A stretch of 64,000 nucleotides of DNA from an uncultured Oceanospirillaceae bacterium (GCA_937136055.1 CAKZOD010000087.1:61183-125182); one strand, 5' to 3'. Positions 53,398 through 63,394 are shown, counted from the stretch's first letter. The notes: a model not told the origin generated them from the letters alone. Made by a program: numbers and translations.

Positions 53398-54318
53398 GTG
53401 ACAGCTATTATCAAAGTTGACTCTCTCAACAAAGCCTATAAATCAGGGCATCGCGCGCTCACTGATGTGAATTTAGAAATCAAACGCGGAGAAATTTTCG
53501 CGCTACTTGGTCCCAATGGTGCAGGTAAAACGACTCTGATTAGTATTATCTGCGGGATAGTCAATGCCACCAGCGGTAGTGTTCTTGCCGATGGTGACGA
53601 TATCATCACGCATTATCGTCAAGCACGCTCTAAGATAGGCTTAGTACCGCAAGAGCTAACTACAGATGCATTTGAGACTGTACTTGCAACTGTTAGGTTC
53701 AGCCGTGGCTTATTTGGTAAAGCACCTGATGAAGCCTATCTTGAGAAGATTTTACGCCAGCTTTCACTGTGGGATAAAAAAGATGCCAAAATTCGAGAAC
53801 TCTCTGGGGGAATGAAACGCCGCGTGATGATCGCAAAAGCCCTTTCACACGAGCCTAAAATTCTCTTTTTAGATGAGCCAACAGCAGGGGTAGATGTTGA
53901 GTTGCGTCGCGATATGTGGGCCATGGTACGAGAGCTGCGAGATAGAGGTGTGACTATTCTATTAACAACGCATTACATCGAAGAAGCAGAGGAGATGGCG
54001 GATCGTATCGGTGTGATTAACCAAGGAAAAATCATCTTAGTTGAAGAAAAACATACATTGATGAGCCAATTAGGCAAAAAAACGTTAGTCATTCAATTAC
54101 AGCAATCCATTCAAACACTACCCGATTCACTTGCTCAATTCGAGCTTCAGCTAATGAATGATGGATTTGATATCCACTACAGTTACGATATTAAACAAAG
54201 TGAAAATGGCATCGCAAACTTACTATTAGAGCTCAACAAAGCTAACTTACAGGTAAAAGACCTACATTCTTCTGAGAGTTCACTCGAAGAAATTTTTGTT
54301 AGCCTAGTTCATCACTAA
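53398..54318 (+). CDS. ABC transporter ATP-binding protein (YadG-like)
   Basis: A 306-residue ATPase: Walker [10 protein letters not shown] (near residue 38), Q-loop [10 protein letters not shown], signature [15 protein letters not shown], Walker [13 protein letters not shown], and H-loop [17 protein letters not shown]-terminal regulatory tail (about residues 225-306) is typical of the DRA/YadG exporter group. The GTG start at 53398 has AAAGGAG 5 nt upstream. The partner permease follows after 84 bp. The substrate is unknown. Confidence 0.93.
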   Translation: MTAIIKVDSLNKAYKSGHRALTDVNLEIKRGEIFALLGPNGAGKTTLISIICGIVNATSGSVLADGDDIITHYRQARSKIGLVPQELTTDAFETVLATVRFSRGLFGKAPDEAYLEKILRQLSLWDKKDAKIRELSGGMKRRVMIAKALSHEPKILFLDEPTAGVDVELRRDMWAMVRELRDRGVTILLTTHYIEEAEEMADRIGVINQGKIILVEEKHTLMSQLGKKTLVIQLQQSIQTLPDSLAQFELQLMNDGFDIHYSYDIKQSENGIANLLLELNKANLQVKDLHSSESSLEEIFVSLVHH

Positions 54319-54402
54319 CGCTACCCATGCGCTTTCACTAAATTGCAAAAGGCATGAACGTTTTTGCTTAAATGTAGCATTGATAAGTCATAAGGATCAC
54401 CA

Positions 54403-55164
54403 ATGAATTGGTACGGTATTAAATCTATCTATATGTTTGAAATGGCACGTGCTTGGCGCACCTTAATGCAGAGCCTAGCCTCACCGGTGTTATCAACATC
54501 ACTCTATTTTGTGGTCTTTGGCTCGGCCATCGGCTCACGAATGGGAAATATAGACGGCGTCAGCTATGGCGCATTTATCATCCCAGGCTTAGTGATGTTA
54601 TCACTCTTATCCCAAAGTATTTCAAACGCGTCTTTTGGTATCTTCTTCCCAAAATTTTCAGGCACTATTTACGAGGTACTATCAGCGCCCGTCTCACCCT
54701 TTGAAATTGTTGTAGGCTATGTAGGTGCTGCTGCCACTAAATCAATAGTGATAGGTTTAGTAACGCTGGCTACAGCAAGAATATTCGTTGATTTCAGCAT
54801 AGAACACCCCATTTGGATGCTAGTATTTTTGATACTTACATCAGTAACTTTTAGCTTATTCGGGTTTATGATTGGTATCTGGGCGGATGATTTTCAAAAG
54901 CTACAAATTATTCCGTTGATGATTATCACCCCCTTAACCTTTTTAGGCGGTGCATTTTACTCTATCAATATGCTACCAGAGCCTTGGCAGAGCCTAACCT
55001 TATTTAATCCTGTAGTTTATTTAATTAGCGGTTTTAGGTGGGCATTTTACGGCGTCGCGGATGTAAGTATCGCTTTGAGCTTATCTATGACGTTCTTATT
55101 TTTATTAGCTTGTTTAGGCGGCACGTATTGGATATTTAAAACGGGTTACCGTCTAAAATCTTAA
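54403..55164 (+). CDS. ABC-2 type permease (YadH-like)
   Basis: A 253-residue membrane protein with six helices of the ABC-2 fold: [79 protein letters not shown], and [17 protein letters not shown]. It forms a homodimer with two copies of the ATPase encoded just before. Together they make a simple two-component exporter. Confidence 0.92.
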   Translation: MNWYGIKSIYMFEMARAWRTLMQSLASPVLSTSLYFVVFGSAIGSRMGNIDGVSYGAFIIPGLVMLSLLSQSISNASFGIFFPKFSGTIYEVLSAPVSPFEIVVGYVGAAATKSIVIGLVTLATARIFVDFSIEHPIWMLVFLILTSVTFSLFGFMIGIWADDFQKLQIIPLMIITPLTFLGGAFYSINMLPEPWQSLTLFNPVVYLISGFRWAFYGVADVSIALSLSMTFLFLLACLGGTYWIFKTGYRLKS

Positions 55165-55210
55165 CTTCCCTGGCTAAACGCTAAACCAAACTTACATGGC
55201 TTAATCGACA

Positions 55211-56245
55211 ATGAAGTTACACACCAATAACAGTGCGGGCTCTGATACCGCACTGTTAGCAAAAGGCTCTACTTTTTGTTTAGAGTATCAGCTATTTCAT
55301 CAAAACACAGAGCATACAAATACTCGGATCATTGACTATATCGCTCTCTTTACTCTGACGATGGAAGATGAGCAACGCCGCGCTTGGCTATCTAACTTAA
55401 CCATTTATTTAGACGATGAAGTAGCAACCCCAGATAGCTTCATTGCGGATCATAAGTGTCTGCGTCTTACATTAACCGAACACTTTGAACAACCGGTTGA
55501 TTGTCAATGGCAGATGTTATGGCAGAACTCGCAACTAATGGCAGTGTATAAACCAGCTCCTTTAGCTGTCAGCCGCACAACACGTAATCTGCATAACACT
55601 CTTATAGGGCTAGTGCGCAGGCAAACGCCCCACCATAGCGCGCAGCTATTGCACCGTCTTGATATTGAAACATCAGGTGTGATTTTACTCAGTAAAAATA
55701 GCGAAAGTGACCGGCTCTACAAACCTCAGATTAAATCGCTCATCGAAGAAAAAATTTACCATGCAATCGTACATGGAACGCCTCAGTGGCAAACTCTATC
55801 TTGTGAGAACTACCTTGCTGAGCGTAAAGATAGTGAGATACGCTGTAAAATGTATGTCGTAGAGGAAAATCAGCCTGCAGATATTTATATCAAGCCAAAG
55901 CAAAGCAAAACGAGCTTTGAAGTACTCGATACACAAGGTGAGTACTCACTAATAGAATGCCGTTTACACACAGGCCGCAAGCACCAGATTCGTGCTCATT
56001 TAGCGCACTTAAATATACCTATTGTTGGCGATAAAATTTATGCCCATCAAGGCCACTTCTTCTTAAAGCGCCTGGCTAGCGAATGGGGGCTAACAGATGA
56101 TGATTACCAAACACTGAAAAGCCGTAACCATTTACTAAGGGCTGTGCAAGTAGGACTTCGTTTAAGCCCTAACGAGCCATTAATTACAATTCGTTGTGAT
56201 AAGTTCAATCAAGATATTCAACAAGAACTTATCACTCCACTCTAG
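55211..56245 (+). CDS. RluA-family RNA pseudouridine synthase
   Basis: A 344-residue pseudouridine synthase. The catalytic Asp is in the motif HRLDIETSGVIL (near residue 158), with MLWQNSQLMAVYKPAPLAVSRT before it and ECRLHTGRKHQIRAHLAHLNIPIVGDKIY after it. The N-terminal 100 residues are not a clear S4 domain. The long N-terminus makes the target (tRNA or 23S rRNA) uncertain. Convergent with eptA with a 16-bp gap. Confidence 0.87.
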   Translation: MKLHTNNSAGSDTALLAKGSTFCLEYQLFHQNTEHTNTRIIDYIALFTLTMEDEQRRAWLSNLTIYLDDEVATPDSFIADHKCLRLTLTEHFEQPVDCQWQMLWQNSQLMAVYKPAPLAVSRTTRNLHNTLIGLVRRQTPHHSAQLLHRLDIETSGVILLSKNSESDRLYKPQIKSLIEEKIYHAIVHGTPQWQTLSCENYLAERKDSEIRCKMYVVEENQPADIYIKPKQSKTSFEVLDTQGEYSLIECRLHTGRKHQIRAHLAHLNIPIVGDKIYAHQGHFFLKRLASEWGLTDDDYQTLKSRNHLLRAVQVGLRLSPNEPLITIRCDKFNQDIQQELITPL

Positions 56246-56261
56246 CGATCAAGAACAACAC

Positions 56262-57914
56262 TTAAATGTTGCGACAATTAGAAAATATATCTTTATCTGC
56301 CTTGTAAGATTTAGTTTGAACATCTAGTAAACCCAACACTGAGTGGAACAAATTACCATGTGTTAGCGCTTCATTTGATTTATCAACTAAGCATTGTTGG
56401 TCGATCTTAAGGCGCTCTTTATACCCTTGTGACAGCCAAGCAATGAAAGGCACCTTTTTCTGCATATCTGGCGCCATATAATAAGGCAAACCGTGTAGGT
56501 AAATATTGTTTTCTCCCAGAGATTCACCGTGATCAGATATGTACAACATAGCTGAGTCATAGCTTTCACTGCGCTCAGTTAGATACTTCACGACTTGCGC
56601 TAAAAAGAAATCAGTATAGACAATAGAGTTGTCATAACTGTTTTGAATACTCTCTTTACTACAACTGCTTAAATCGGCAGTTTGACAAGTAGGTGTAAAT
56701 TTCTCAAATGCCTTAGGGTAGCGCTTGTAATAAGAAGGTCCATGACTCCCGTTTTGGTGCAATACAATCACTTTATTTGCATCGCCTTGTGACATATATT
56801 CGTCTAAGCGCGTCAACAAAATTTCATCTAAACAACGATCTTCTTCACAAAATTGTTCTGACATGTAAAACGATTTCGGTTGATTATCTACGCGTGCACA
56901 CACGCCTTTACAGCCAGAATTATTCTCGCGCCAGAGTACATCAAACCCTACTCGTTTAAGAATATCCAAAACATTCTCAGTGTTATTTGCTTGCCAAGTA
57001 TCAAAGTCATCACGCTCTAATACTGAAAACATGCACGGCAAAGAAACAGCGGTACTGGTTCCACAGGCACTGGTATCGGAGAAATTGACAATATCGAGCT
57101 TAGCGAGTTGCGGGTTGGTGTCTTTAGGGTAGCCGTTCAATGAAAAATTTTGAGCTCTAGCGGTTTCGCCAACAACAATGACTGTCACAAGCTTTTTAGC
57201 AGCACTTTGATCATTAGCGGTATTAGTTAAAACAGCCCCTAGTGTTGCATCTTGCGCAATTTCGACAAATTTTGTGTCTCGCTGCTCATAAGCACCCGAT
57301 AAATACTTAGCGGTGTAATAAACATAACTAGAAGGGATTATCATGTTGCGAATTTCACGATTATTCCTAAATGTTGATGAATAATCTTTATAAAACAGCC
57401 CGAGGTTAGCGGCGATAATAATAACACTGAGAATAATCAAGCCAATTCGAGAACGGCATTCTTTGAACAAAGTTTGGTAGCGTACCTTAATACATGCGAG
57501 AATAATTGCAGGTAACAAACCAAACACTGCAAAGTTAAACAGCATCGCAGGACTCACTAAATCAACAACTTCTTTTGAATCCGTTTCTAAAGTATTTTGT
57601 ATCATTGTTTTATCGAAAACGATGCCGTAGCTACTCATAAAATAGCTGGCCATCGCAGCTGATATTATCAAGCTGATAATAAGCGGCTTATGTAAATATT
57701 TTACGCTGATTAAGCTCAGCAATAAGAAGAAGATAAAAACAAGAAATATGAAAAACGAAGCTATAAATAAATAACCTTGCCAGCCTTCCTGTTGATTTGT
57801 ACCTAGTAACAATTGCCATAAAGGCTCGTTATATAATGATACTAACAACACTGCTGTTAGAAGATTAAAAAGTGTGCTCGATAAAGTCCAAGATTTGACT
57901 GAAAAGGTCGTCAT
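56262..57914 (-). CDS. eptA: Phosphoethanolamine transferase EptA-like
   Basis: A 550-residue inner-membrane enzyme of the EptA/MCR group that adds phosphoethanolamine to lipid A, lowering the negative charge of the outer membrane. It has five N-terminal helices (to about residue 175), then a periplasmic alkaline-phosphatase-fold domain. The zinc ligand Glu is in VVGETARAQNFSLNGYPKDT (E250), the nucleophile Thr is in CGTSTAVSLPC (T288), and LYISDHGESLGE supplies the Asp/His pair. An upstream in-frame start at 57941 has no ribosome site; ATG 57914 has AGGA upstream. No two-component genes are near. Confidence 0.91.
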   Translation of the reverse strand: MTTFSVKSWTLSSTLFNLLTAVLLVSLYNEPLWQLLLGTNQQEGWQGYLFIASFFIFLVFIFFLLLSLISVKYLHKPLIISLIISAAMASYFMSSYGIVFDKTMIQNTLETDSKEVVDLVSPAMLFNFAVFGLLPAIILACIKVRYQTLFKECRSRIGLIILSVIIIAANLGLFYKDYSSTFRNNREIRNMIIPSSYVYYTAKYLSGAYEQRDTKFVEIAQDATLGAVLTNTANDQSAAKKLVTVIVVGETARAQNFSLNGYPKDTNPQLAKLDIVNFSDTSACGTSTAVSLPCMFSVLERDDFDTWQANNTENVLDILKRVGFDVLWRENNSGCKGVCARVDNQPKSFYMSEQFCEEDRCLDEILLTRLDEYMSQGDANKVIVLHQNGSHGPSYYKRYPKAFEKFTPTCQTADLSSCSKESIQNSYDNSIVYTDFFLAQVVKYLTERSESYDSAMLYISDHGESLGENNIYLHGLPYYMAPDMQKKVPFIAWLSQGYKERLKIDQQCLVDKSNEALTHGNLFHSVLGLLDVQTKSYKADKDIFSNCRNI

Positions 57915-58314
57915 GTAAATCCTATTGAGATACGTTTTCAAAAGCGGCCACTATAGTAAATAGTGACAATTAAAGCAAAATTGATATTGTGTTTCTATTT
58001 GCTAACAACCTTTTAAAGTTTTCCTAAAACATCTCGTCAGCAAATGAAAACACTATTTTAAACCCTCACAAAAACACTATTTGACCCGATAATAAAGTTC
58101 ACAACGTTAAACAGCTATGGTAATTTAACAGCCGTTCAGTAAGCTTCTATAAGTAACTTTTCAATATTGATTGTTAGCGCAACTATAGATCACTTAATGA
58201 ATAAAAGTTCCCTGTTAGAGAGGGTTTTTAAGTAGTTATCGCAGTACTTCTTTGCAGAGCTTCACGCTATCTTTTATGACCATTTATTATTGTTAGCACT
58301 TAAAAGGACACGAT
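57915..58314. other. Divergent promoter region, no gene seen
   Basis: A 400-bp gap, AT-rich, between eptA and the exported ClpP-like gene. AAAAGGA at 58302-58308 is the ribosome site of the next gene. No operator was recognised. Confidence 0.4.
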
Positions 58315-59136
58315 TTGCAAACACCATTACTGTTAAAGTCTTTCATGCGCGCATCTGCACTCTTAATCCCATTATTATTCAGTGCTCATGTCTCTAGCGC
58401 CAATGTCTTTTACCAAGAAGACCGTCCCTTCTCACAGCTACATATCCAAGGAGAAATCGTTAAAGGTGATTACCAGAAGGTACTCTCCTTAATTAAAAAG
58501 CACCGAGATGTTCCCTATCAAATATCGTTAGATTCTAAAGGTGGGAACGTAATGGAAGCTTTGAAGATTGGCACCTTTACACGAAAGTACCTGCTACGTG
58601 CGGAAACTAAAAAATGCAACAGCGCCTGCGTATTCATTCTTATTGCCAGTTTATTTGAAAACGAAAATAAGCAAGCTGAATACGGCGTACATCGCCCTAA
58701 GTTTAAGCCTAAATACTTCGCCTCGCTGAACATGCAAGAAGCGACAGTGAAATATAAAAAGCTCTACGCCATAGTGGCTAACTACATGTACTCTATGGGT
58801 GCATCCAAAGTACTTGTAGATAAAATGTTCTCTGTACCCTCGGGCTCAATGCAATTTCTTAAAAACAGGCAGTTTTACTCAATGGTTAGTACCTCTTCAC
58901 AAGCATATTCTGAATGGATTATTGCCAAGTGTGGTGATGACTTAAATGCTGAAGAGCAACAACAGCTTACAGAGTTCCACCAAAACCGATCTTTATTGAG
59001 TAAGAGTTATTTCGCATATCTAGATGCAAAATCAACTGAGTACTTTAATTGTGAACTTGAGTCAGTTCGAAACGAGCAAATACGAATTTTTAATACCGAT
59101 GCTCGTTTTCAAGATAGTCAAATGTCACTCAACTAA
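58315..59136 (+). CDS. Exported ClpP-like serine protease-fold protein
   Basis: A 273-residue protein with a signal peptide (SFMRASALLIPLLFSAHVSSA) and a ClpP/crotonase-fold domain: ISLDSKGGNVMEALKIG, the putative nucleophile Ser in CNSACVFILIA, and GVHRP with a candidate catalytic His. The C-terminal part (about residues 185-273) has paired cysteines and no known domain. Such periplasmic ClpP-like proteins are widespread and uncharacterised. The start is TTG at 58315 with AAGGA 7 nt upstream; an ATG at 58345 lies ten codons in. Not linked to a NfeD or protease partner gene. Confidence 0.8.
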   Translation: MQTPLLLKSFMRASALLIPLLFSAHVSSANVFYQEDRPFSQLHIQGEIVKGDYQKVLSLIKKHRDVPYQISLDSKGGNVMEALKIGTFTRKYLLRAETKKCNSACVFILIASLFENENKQAEYGVHRPKFKPKYFASLNMQEATVKYKKLYAIVANYMYSMGASKVLVDKMFSVPSGSMQFLKNRQFYSMVSTSSQAYSEWIIAKCGDDLNAEEQQQLTEFHQNRSLLSKSYFAYLDAKSTEYFNCELESVRNEQIRIFNTDARFQDSQMSLN

Positions 59137-59153
59137 TAACTATCAAACTTAGA

Positions 59154-60095
59154 TTATCGGCGTTTACCCTGCTTTTTCGGAGCACTCGAGCGCGATGGTT
59201 TCTTACTAAATGACGCCGATTTTGCAGGCCTTTTAGCCCCTGGTTTATTGGCGGGTTTCGCTTTTGGTTTGCCACCTTTTTGATGCTTATTTTGTGGCTG
59301 TCTATTTGCGATCGCCGCAGATAAGGATTTCGACTTAGGGTTACTTTTAGTATGCTTTTTATCTGCCCCCTCTTCAGTTGAATCTTGAGTGAGTGTAAAT
59401 ATCTCCTTAAGCTCACGCTCATCGAGATCACGCCAATCTCCAACCCCTAAACCCTTGAGACTGATATTCATGATGCGCACTCTTTCAAGCTGAGTCACTT
59501 CGAATTTAAAGTGCTCACACATCCGTCTGATCTGGCGGTTTAATCCCTGTACCAAAGTTATACGAAACACATACTGTGACTCTTTTGAAACTTTACATTT
59601 TTTAGTCGTCGTCCCTAGAATTGGGACACCTTGGCTTAAACCTTGAATAAAACTATCAGTAACAGGCTTATTCACTGTCACTAAATACTCTTTTTCATGT
59701 TGGTTACCAGCACGTAAAATCTTGTTAACCATATCGCCACGGTTCGTTAAAAATATCAGACCTTGGGAGTCCTTATCCAGACGGCCAACAGGGAATATTC
59801 TGGCACTGTGCGCTACGTAATCAACAATATTATTGCGCTCACTTTGCTCAGTCGTACTCACCACCCCAACCGGTTTGTTTAGGGCAATAAAAACCAGTAA
59901 CTCTTCTTCCAATGGCTCAATTTTTTGCCCATTAACAACCACTTTATCGCCAACAAAGACCCTATCGCCGACTTGTGCTCGCTTACCATTAATATAAACA
60001 TTACCTTGCTCTATAAAGCGATCAGCATCTCTTCTCGAGCAAAGACCACTCTGGCTAATGTACTTATTAAGGCGTTCTGAAAAAGTGTCGGACAT
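59154..60095 (-). CDS. rluF: 23S rRNA pseudouridine synthase RluF
   Basis: A 313-residue enzyme: S4 domain ([40 protein letters not shown]), then the catalytic domain with [14 protein letters not shown], the catalytic Asp in [16 protein letters not shown] (near residue 105), and [18 protein letters not shown]. RluF modifies U2604 of 23S rRNA and U35 of tRNA-Tyr. The last 75 residues are a Lys/Pro/Ser-rich basic tail with repeats of [16 protein letters not shown] type, as in other RluF proteins. Ends near the convergent ClpP-like gene. Confidence 0.93.
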   Translation of the reverse strand: MSDTFSERLNKYISQSGLCSRRDADRFIEQGNVYINGKRAQVGDRVFVGDKVVVNGQKIEPLEEELLVFIALNKPVGVVSTTEQSERNNIVDYVAHSARIFPVGRLDKDSQGLIFLTNRGDMVNKILRAGNQHEKEYLVTVNKPVTDSFIQGLSQGVPILGTTTKKCKVSKESQYVFRITLVQGLNRQIRRMCEHFKFEVTQLERVRIMNISLKGLGVGDWRDLDERELKEIFTLTQDSTEEGADKKHTKSNPKSKSLSAAIANRQPQNKHQKGGKPKAKPANKPGAKRPAKSASFSKKPSRSSAPKKQGKRR

Positions 60096-60276
60096 AATGA
60101 ACCAGCTGCTCTACTTAGCGATTAAAAGCGGTATTGTACAAGGGAATATAGATAGATGTCCAAAATGGATAAAGGATTAAAAGCGCAGGAGTATTTGACT
60201 GTTTAGACAACGACAATAGCAATCAAAATTGCTAACATGAGCGCAAATTTTGACCTTTTTATTCAGGAGCAGAGCA

Positions 60277-61122
60277 ATGCAGTTTGAAGGTAGTGATCAG
60301 TATGTAGCCACAAGTGATTTACAGGTTGCAGTCAATGCAGCAATAAAACTACAAAGACCATTACTCATAAAAGGTGAACCTGGTACTGGCAAAACAATGC
60401 TGGCGCAAGAAGTCGCTAGCGCCTTGAATATGCCACTACTGAGATGGCATATCAAATCCACAACTAAAGCCCAACAGGGCTTATACGAATACGATGCTGT
60501 ATCACGCTTAAGAGACTCTCAGCTAGGTGACGAGCGCGTTCACGACATTGGCAATTACATCAAGCAAGGGATGCTATGGCAAGCATTTGCAAATGAGCAA
60601 CAAGTTGTATTATTGATTGATGAAATCGATAAAGCAGATATAGAGTTTCCCAATGACCTATTGGTGGAGCTCGATCAAATGGAATTCAGCGTTTATGAAA
60701 CAGGCGAGCGGGTTAAAGCAAAACATCGGCCAGTCATCATCATCACATCAAACAATGAAAAAGAGTTACCAGATGCATTTCTAAGACGCTGCTTCTTCCA
60801 CTATATTCAATTTCCTGATCGTGAGACGATGCAACAAATTGTAGATGTCCACTTCCCAAGTATAAAAAATACACTAGTAAAAGAAGCCCTAGATATATTT
60901 TTTCAAATACGTTCAGTCAATGGAATCAAAAAGAACCCATCAACCTCAGAACTAATTGATTGGTTAAAATTACTTATGGCTGACGACATCTCTTTAGAGA
61001 CACTTCAAAATAACAAGGGCACCAATGCAATTCCTCCCCTACATGGTGCCTTACTTAAAAATGAGCAAGATGTTCACATGCTTGAAAGACTGGCTTTTAT
61101 GTCACGTAGGCATGAAGTCTAG
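60277..61122 (+). CDS. MoxR-family AAA+ ATPase
   Basis: A 281-residue ATPase: Walker A KGEPGTGKTMLAQEVA (near residue 29), Walker B VVLLIDEIDKADIEFPNDLLVELDQMEFSVYETGE, sensor VIIITSNNEKELPDAFLRRCFFHYIQFPDRE. MoxR ATPases act as chaperones that, with a VWA-domain partner, activate or load metal into enzymes. The nominal start at 60250 lacks a ribosome site; ATG 60277 has AGGAG at 60265-60269. The VWA gene begins 2 nt after the stop, so they form a tight pair. Confidence 0.92.
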   Translation: MQFEGSDQYVATSDLQVAVNAAIKLQRPLLIKGEPGTGKTMLAQEVASALNMPLLRWHIKSTTKAQQGLYEYDAVSRLRDSQLGDERVHDIGNYIKQGMLWQAFANEQQVVLLIDEIDKADIEFPNDLLVELDQMEFSVYETGERVKAKHRPVIIITSNNEKELPDAFLRRCFFHYIQFPDRETMQQIVDVHFPSIKNTLVKEALDIFFQIRSVNGIKKNPSTSELIDWLKLLMADDISLETLQNNKGTNAIPPLHGALLKNEQDVHMLERLAFMSRRHEV

Positions 61123-61124
61123 TT

Positions 61125-62300
61125 ATGCTCATTGATTTTTTTACCACCTTACGAAAAGCTGCCATTCCAGTAACGCTTCAAGAACTATTGGTCTTGATTG
61201 AAGCTTTACAAAGTCACCTTGCTTTTGGGGATTTAAATGACTTTTACACCCTGGCAAGAGTTTGCTTGATAAAAGATGAAAAGTACTTTGATCGCTACGA
61301 TCAAGCCTTCAGCAGTTACTTTAAAGGAATCGAGCAACACGCTCTTTTTGCGAATGATCAAATACCGGAAGATTGGCTAAAAGCAGAGTTCCTAAAACAT
61401 CTAAGTGAAGAAGAAAAAGCTCAAATAGAAGCACTTGGCGGTATAGACAAGCTTATGAAAACCTTACAAGAGCGCTTAAATGAGCAAACTGATCGCCATG
61501 CTGGCGGTAATAAATGGGTTGGTACTGGAGGTACATCGCCATTTGGTCATAGTGGCTATAATCCAGAGGGTATTCGAATTGGAGGGCAAAGCAGCCACAA
61601 AAGAGCAGTCAAAGTATGGGAAAAACGTCAATTTAAAAACTTAGACGATCAAGTTGAGCTAGGCACACGTAACATGAAAGTCGCATTACGAAAGCTACGT
61701 CAATTTGCGAGAACAGGAAGCGCACAAGAACTTGATCTACAAGATACTATAAAGAGCACAGCTGATAATGCAGGGTTGCTCGATATAAAAATGATCCCTG
61801 AGCGCCATAATGCTGCAAAAGTACTACTTTTTTTAGATATTGGTGGATCCATGGATCCTTATATTCATTTATGTGAGCAACTATTCTCAGCCGCGAGAAC
61901 AGAGTTCAAACACCTAGAATACTTTTACTTCCACAATTGTATTTACGAAAAACTTTGGAAAGATAACCAACGTCGATTCAGCGAAACATTATCAACACTT
62001 GATGTAATCAATAGTTACGGTTCGGACTATAAAGTTATTTTTATCGGTGATGCCGCTATGTCGCCATATGAATTGTTTTCTCGCTATGGCAGTGTCGAAC
62101 ATATGAACGAAGAGATTGGTGAGGTTTGGTTGCAGCGGGTGTTAGATATGTGGGAAAAAGCGATTTGGTTAAACCCAACACCTGAAAGCTACTGGCAGTA
62201 TACAAATACAACGCAAGCCATTCGCAAGCAATTTGATGGCCATATGTATCCATTAACATTAGCGGGCTTAAACGAAGCTATAAGCTATCTTTCAAAATAA
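61125..62300 (+). CDS. VWA-domain protein (CoxE-like), MoxR partner
   Basis: A 391-residue soluble protein. Residues 1-110 are helical (LIDFFTTLRKAAIPVTLQELLVLIEAL, the usual start of the CoxE-like group). Residues 125-215 contain a Gly-rich stretch (RHAGGNKWVGTGGTSPFGHSGYNPEG) and basic helices. Residues about 225-391 are a von Willebrand A domain with MIDAS sequence LFLDIGGSMDPYI (G replaces the second variable residue) and VIFIGDAAMSPYEL. No membrane helix. Works with the MoxR ATPase directly upstream; the client is unknown. Confidence 0.9.
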   Translation: MLIDFFTTLRKAAIPVTLQELLVLIEALQSHLAFGDLNDFYTLARVCLIKDEKYFDRYDQAFSSYFKGIEQHALFANDQIPEDWLKAEFLKHLSEEEKAQIEALGGIDKLMKTLQERLNEQTDRHAGGNKWVGTGGTSPFGHSGYNPEGIRIGGQSSHKRAVKVWEKRQFKNLDDQVELGTRNMKVALRKLRQFARTGSAQELDLQDTIKSTADNAGLLDIKMIPERHNAAKVLLFLDIGGSMDPYIHLCEQLFSAARTEFKHLEYFYFHNCIYEKLWKDNQRRFSETLSTLDVINSYGSDYKVIFIGDAAMSPYELFSRYGSVEHMNEEIGEVWLQRVLDMWEKAIWLNPTPESYWQYTNTTQAIRKQFDGHMYPLTLAGLNEAISYLSK

Positions 62301-62315
62301 ACCTCTCATACAGTC

Positions 62316-62368
62316 GCTTCAATTGTTATACCTGAAATTTAGAATATAACAATTGAAGCTTTTATTAC
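62316..62368 (+). terminator. Terminator after the moxR/VWA operon
   Basis: A perfect 15-bp stem (62316-62330 with 62345-62359; arms start GCTTCAATTG) followed by TTTTATTACTT. Confidence 0.88.
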
Positions 62369-62471
62369 TTAGTAGAAACCCAGCAACCCCTATATACACC
62401 TCTAACTCAACTCATTGAACCATCTTAAAACAAAATCTCATTACGCACTTATGGTCTTTAAATACTAGCAA

Positions 62472-62846
62472 TCAACGCAATTTTAGAAGTACATCTATCT
62501 CGTCATTCTCCACAGCAAAATACTGATTTTCAGCTTCAGGGTTTTTATAGAATTTGAAACAAGGAGTGATACAAAGCTGGTTACCAGACGCAGTCCAACG
62601 GCGAGTAAATCTTCCATCATCAATAATCAACTTACCATTAGAGCGAATGTTCACTTCATACCAACCTGTATGGCGACCCGTTTTAACCTGGGCAGCAAAC
62701 TTATGCCCCACTATCAAGGTGTTAATTTGCTGGTCAGTTAAGGGAGCTTGAGCAAACACCGCTTTTTTATCAACAACCGGCGAGTTCGCACAGGCAAGCA
62801 ACATTAAGCAACTAGTAATCACTACTGAGCTTTTAAAAACATTCAT
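62472..62846 (-). CDS. Small predicted lipoprotein, 124 residues
   Basis: The N-terminus MNVFKSSVVITSCLMLLACANS is a lipoprotein signal with lipobox LLAC. The remainder has a small beta-rich domain (GWYEVNIRSNGKLIIDDGRFTRRWTASGNQLCITPCFKFY) with one Cys pair. The pattern of a tested W-x-x-x-GNQLC segment recalls small domains that bind or inhibit, but I do not recognise a family with certainty. AAGGAG precedes the ATG. Stands alone near the rRNA operon. Confidence 0.75.
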   Translation of the reverse strand: MNVFKSSVVITSCLMLLACANSPVVDKKAVFAQAPLTDQQINTLIVGHKFAAQVKTGRHTGWYEVNIRSNGKLIIDDGRFTRRWTASGNQLCITPCFKFYKNPEAENQYFAVENDEIDVLLKLR

Positions 62847-63184
62847 GTTAACTCCTTAAAAATTAAATAATGAGAATATAAAGCTTTACGTAACAGCTAA
62901 GCTTTTGGATGAGAAGAACACTTAAGAAAGCAAGATTTGGTAAGAAAATATCAGGCTAGTAAATTGATTTAGCGAAGATAGGGACTATTTCTGGCTCGGT
63001 GTGTGATTACTTAATGGTTCTCTAGAAATAAGTAACTTCGGATATGGGTAGGAGTGTAATTAGCGTCTATTGGCAGCTTTCCTCGGGGCAAGGCTGTGCT
63101 TTGTCTCTTTCCTCGGCTGCCCTACTATTATCATGCCCTTTGGGTGCACATGTTTTAATGGCGCAAGCGCCACTCTTTACTTTT
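62847..63184. other. Intergenic region with small inverted repeats
   Basis: The string TTTCCTCGG occurs twice, near 63077 and 63108. GGCAGC/GCTGCC flank the first (63071-63121), and a TGGCGC-AA-GCGCCA palindrome lies at 63159-63172. Short frames here have no good support. Could include a decayed end of the rRNA operon region. Confidence 0.4.
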
Positions 63185-63214
63185 CCCCATGCGAGAGTAA
63201 ATGCGTCATCGCCA
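63185..63214 (+). pseudogene. Inverted 30-nt fragment of the 5S rRNA 3' end
   Basis: Plus-strand 63185-63214 reads CCCCATGCGAGAGTA, AATG, CGTCATCGCCA, which matches the 3' end of the true 5S gene (on the minus strand at 63277-63304) apart from a T/C change, a 4-nt insertion and one further change. It lies on the other side of the terminator and in the opposite orientation. Confidence 0.6.
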
Positions 63215-63227
63215 CAAATTTTAGACG

Positions 63228-63262
63228 AAAAAAAACCCCAGCTACTATGTAGCTGAGGTTTT
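63228..63262 (-). terminator. rRNA operon terminator
   Basis: AAAACCCCAGCTAC (63232-63245) pairs with GTAGCTGAGGTTTT (63249-63262) with one mismatch and a 3-nt loop, followed on the minus strand by eight T. It lies 14 nt past the 5S end. Confidence 0.9.
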
Positions 63263-63276
63263 CTTTACGTATAAAA

Positions 63277-63394
63277 GCTTGGCGATGACCTACTCTCACA
63301 TGGGGAGACCCCACACTACCATCGGCGCTAAATCGTTTCACTTCTGAGTTCGGGATGGGATCAGGTGGGTCCAATTCGCTATGGTCGCCAAACA
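63277..63394 (-). rRNA. rrf: 5S ribosomal RNA
   Basis: About 118 nt on the minus strand, from TGTTTGGCGACC to CGCCAAGC, ends pairing with each other. The interior has the conserved CCATCCCGAACTCAGAAG and GATGGTAGTGTGGGG blocks, and TCTCCCCATGTGAGAGTAGG. Ends were set by alignment with E. coli 5S by eye and may be off by 1-2 nt. Confidence 0.95.

Noticed and set aside
63044..63256. 70-residue plus-strand frame before the rRNA terminator
   Set aside because: It runs through the inverted 5S fragment and the terminator stem and has no domain; not a credible gene.
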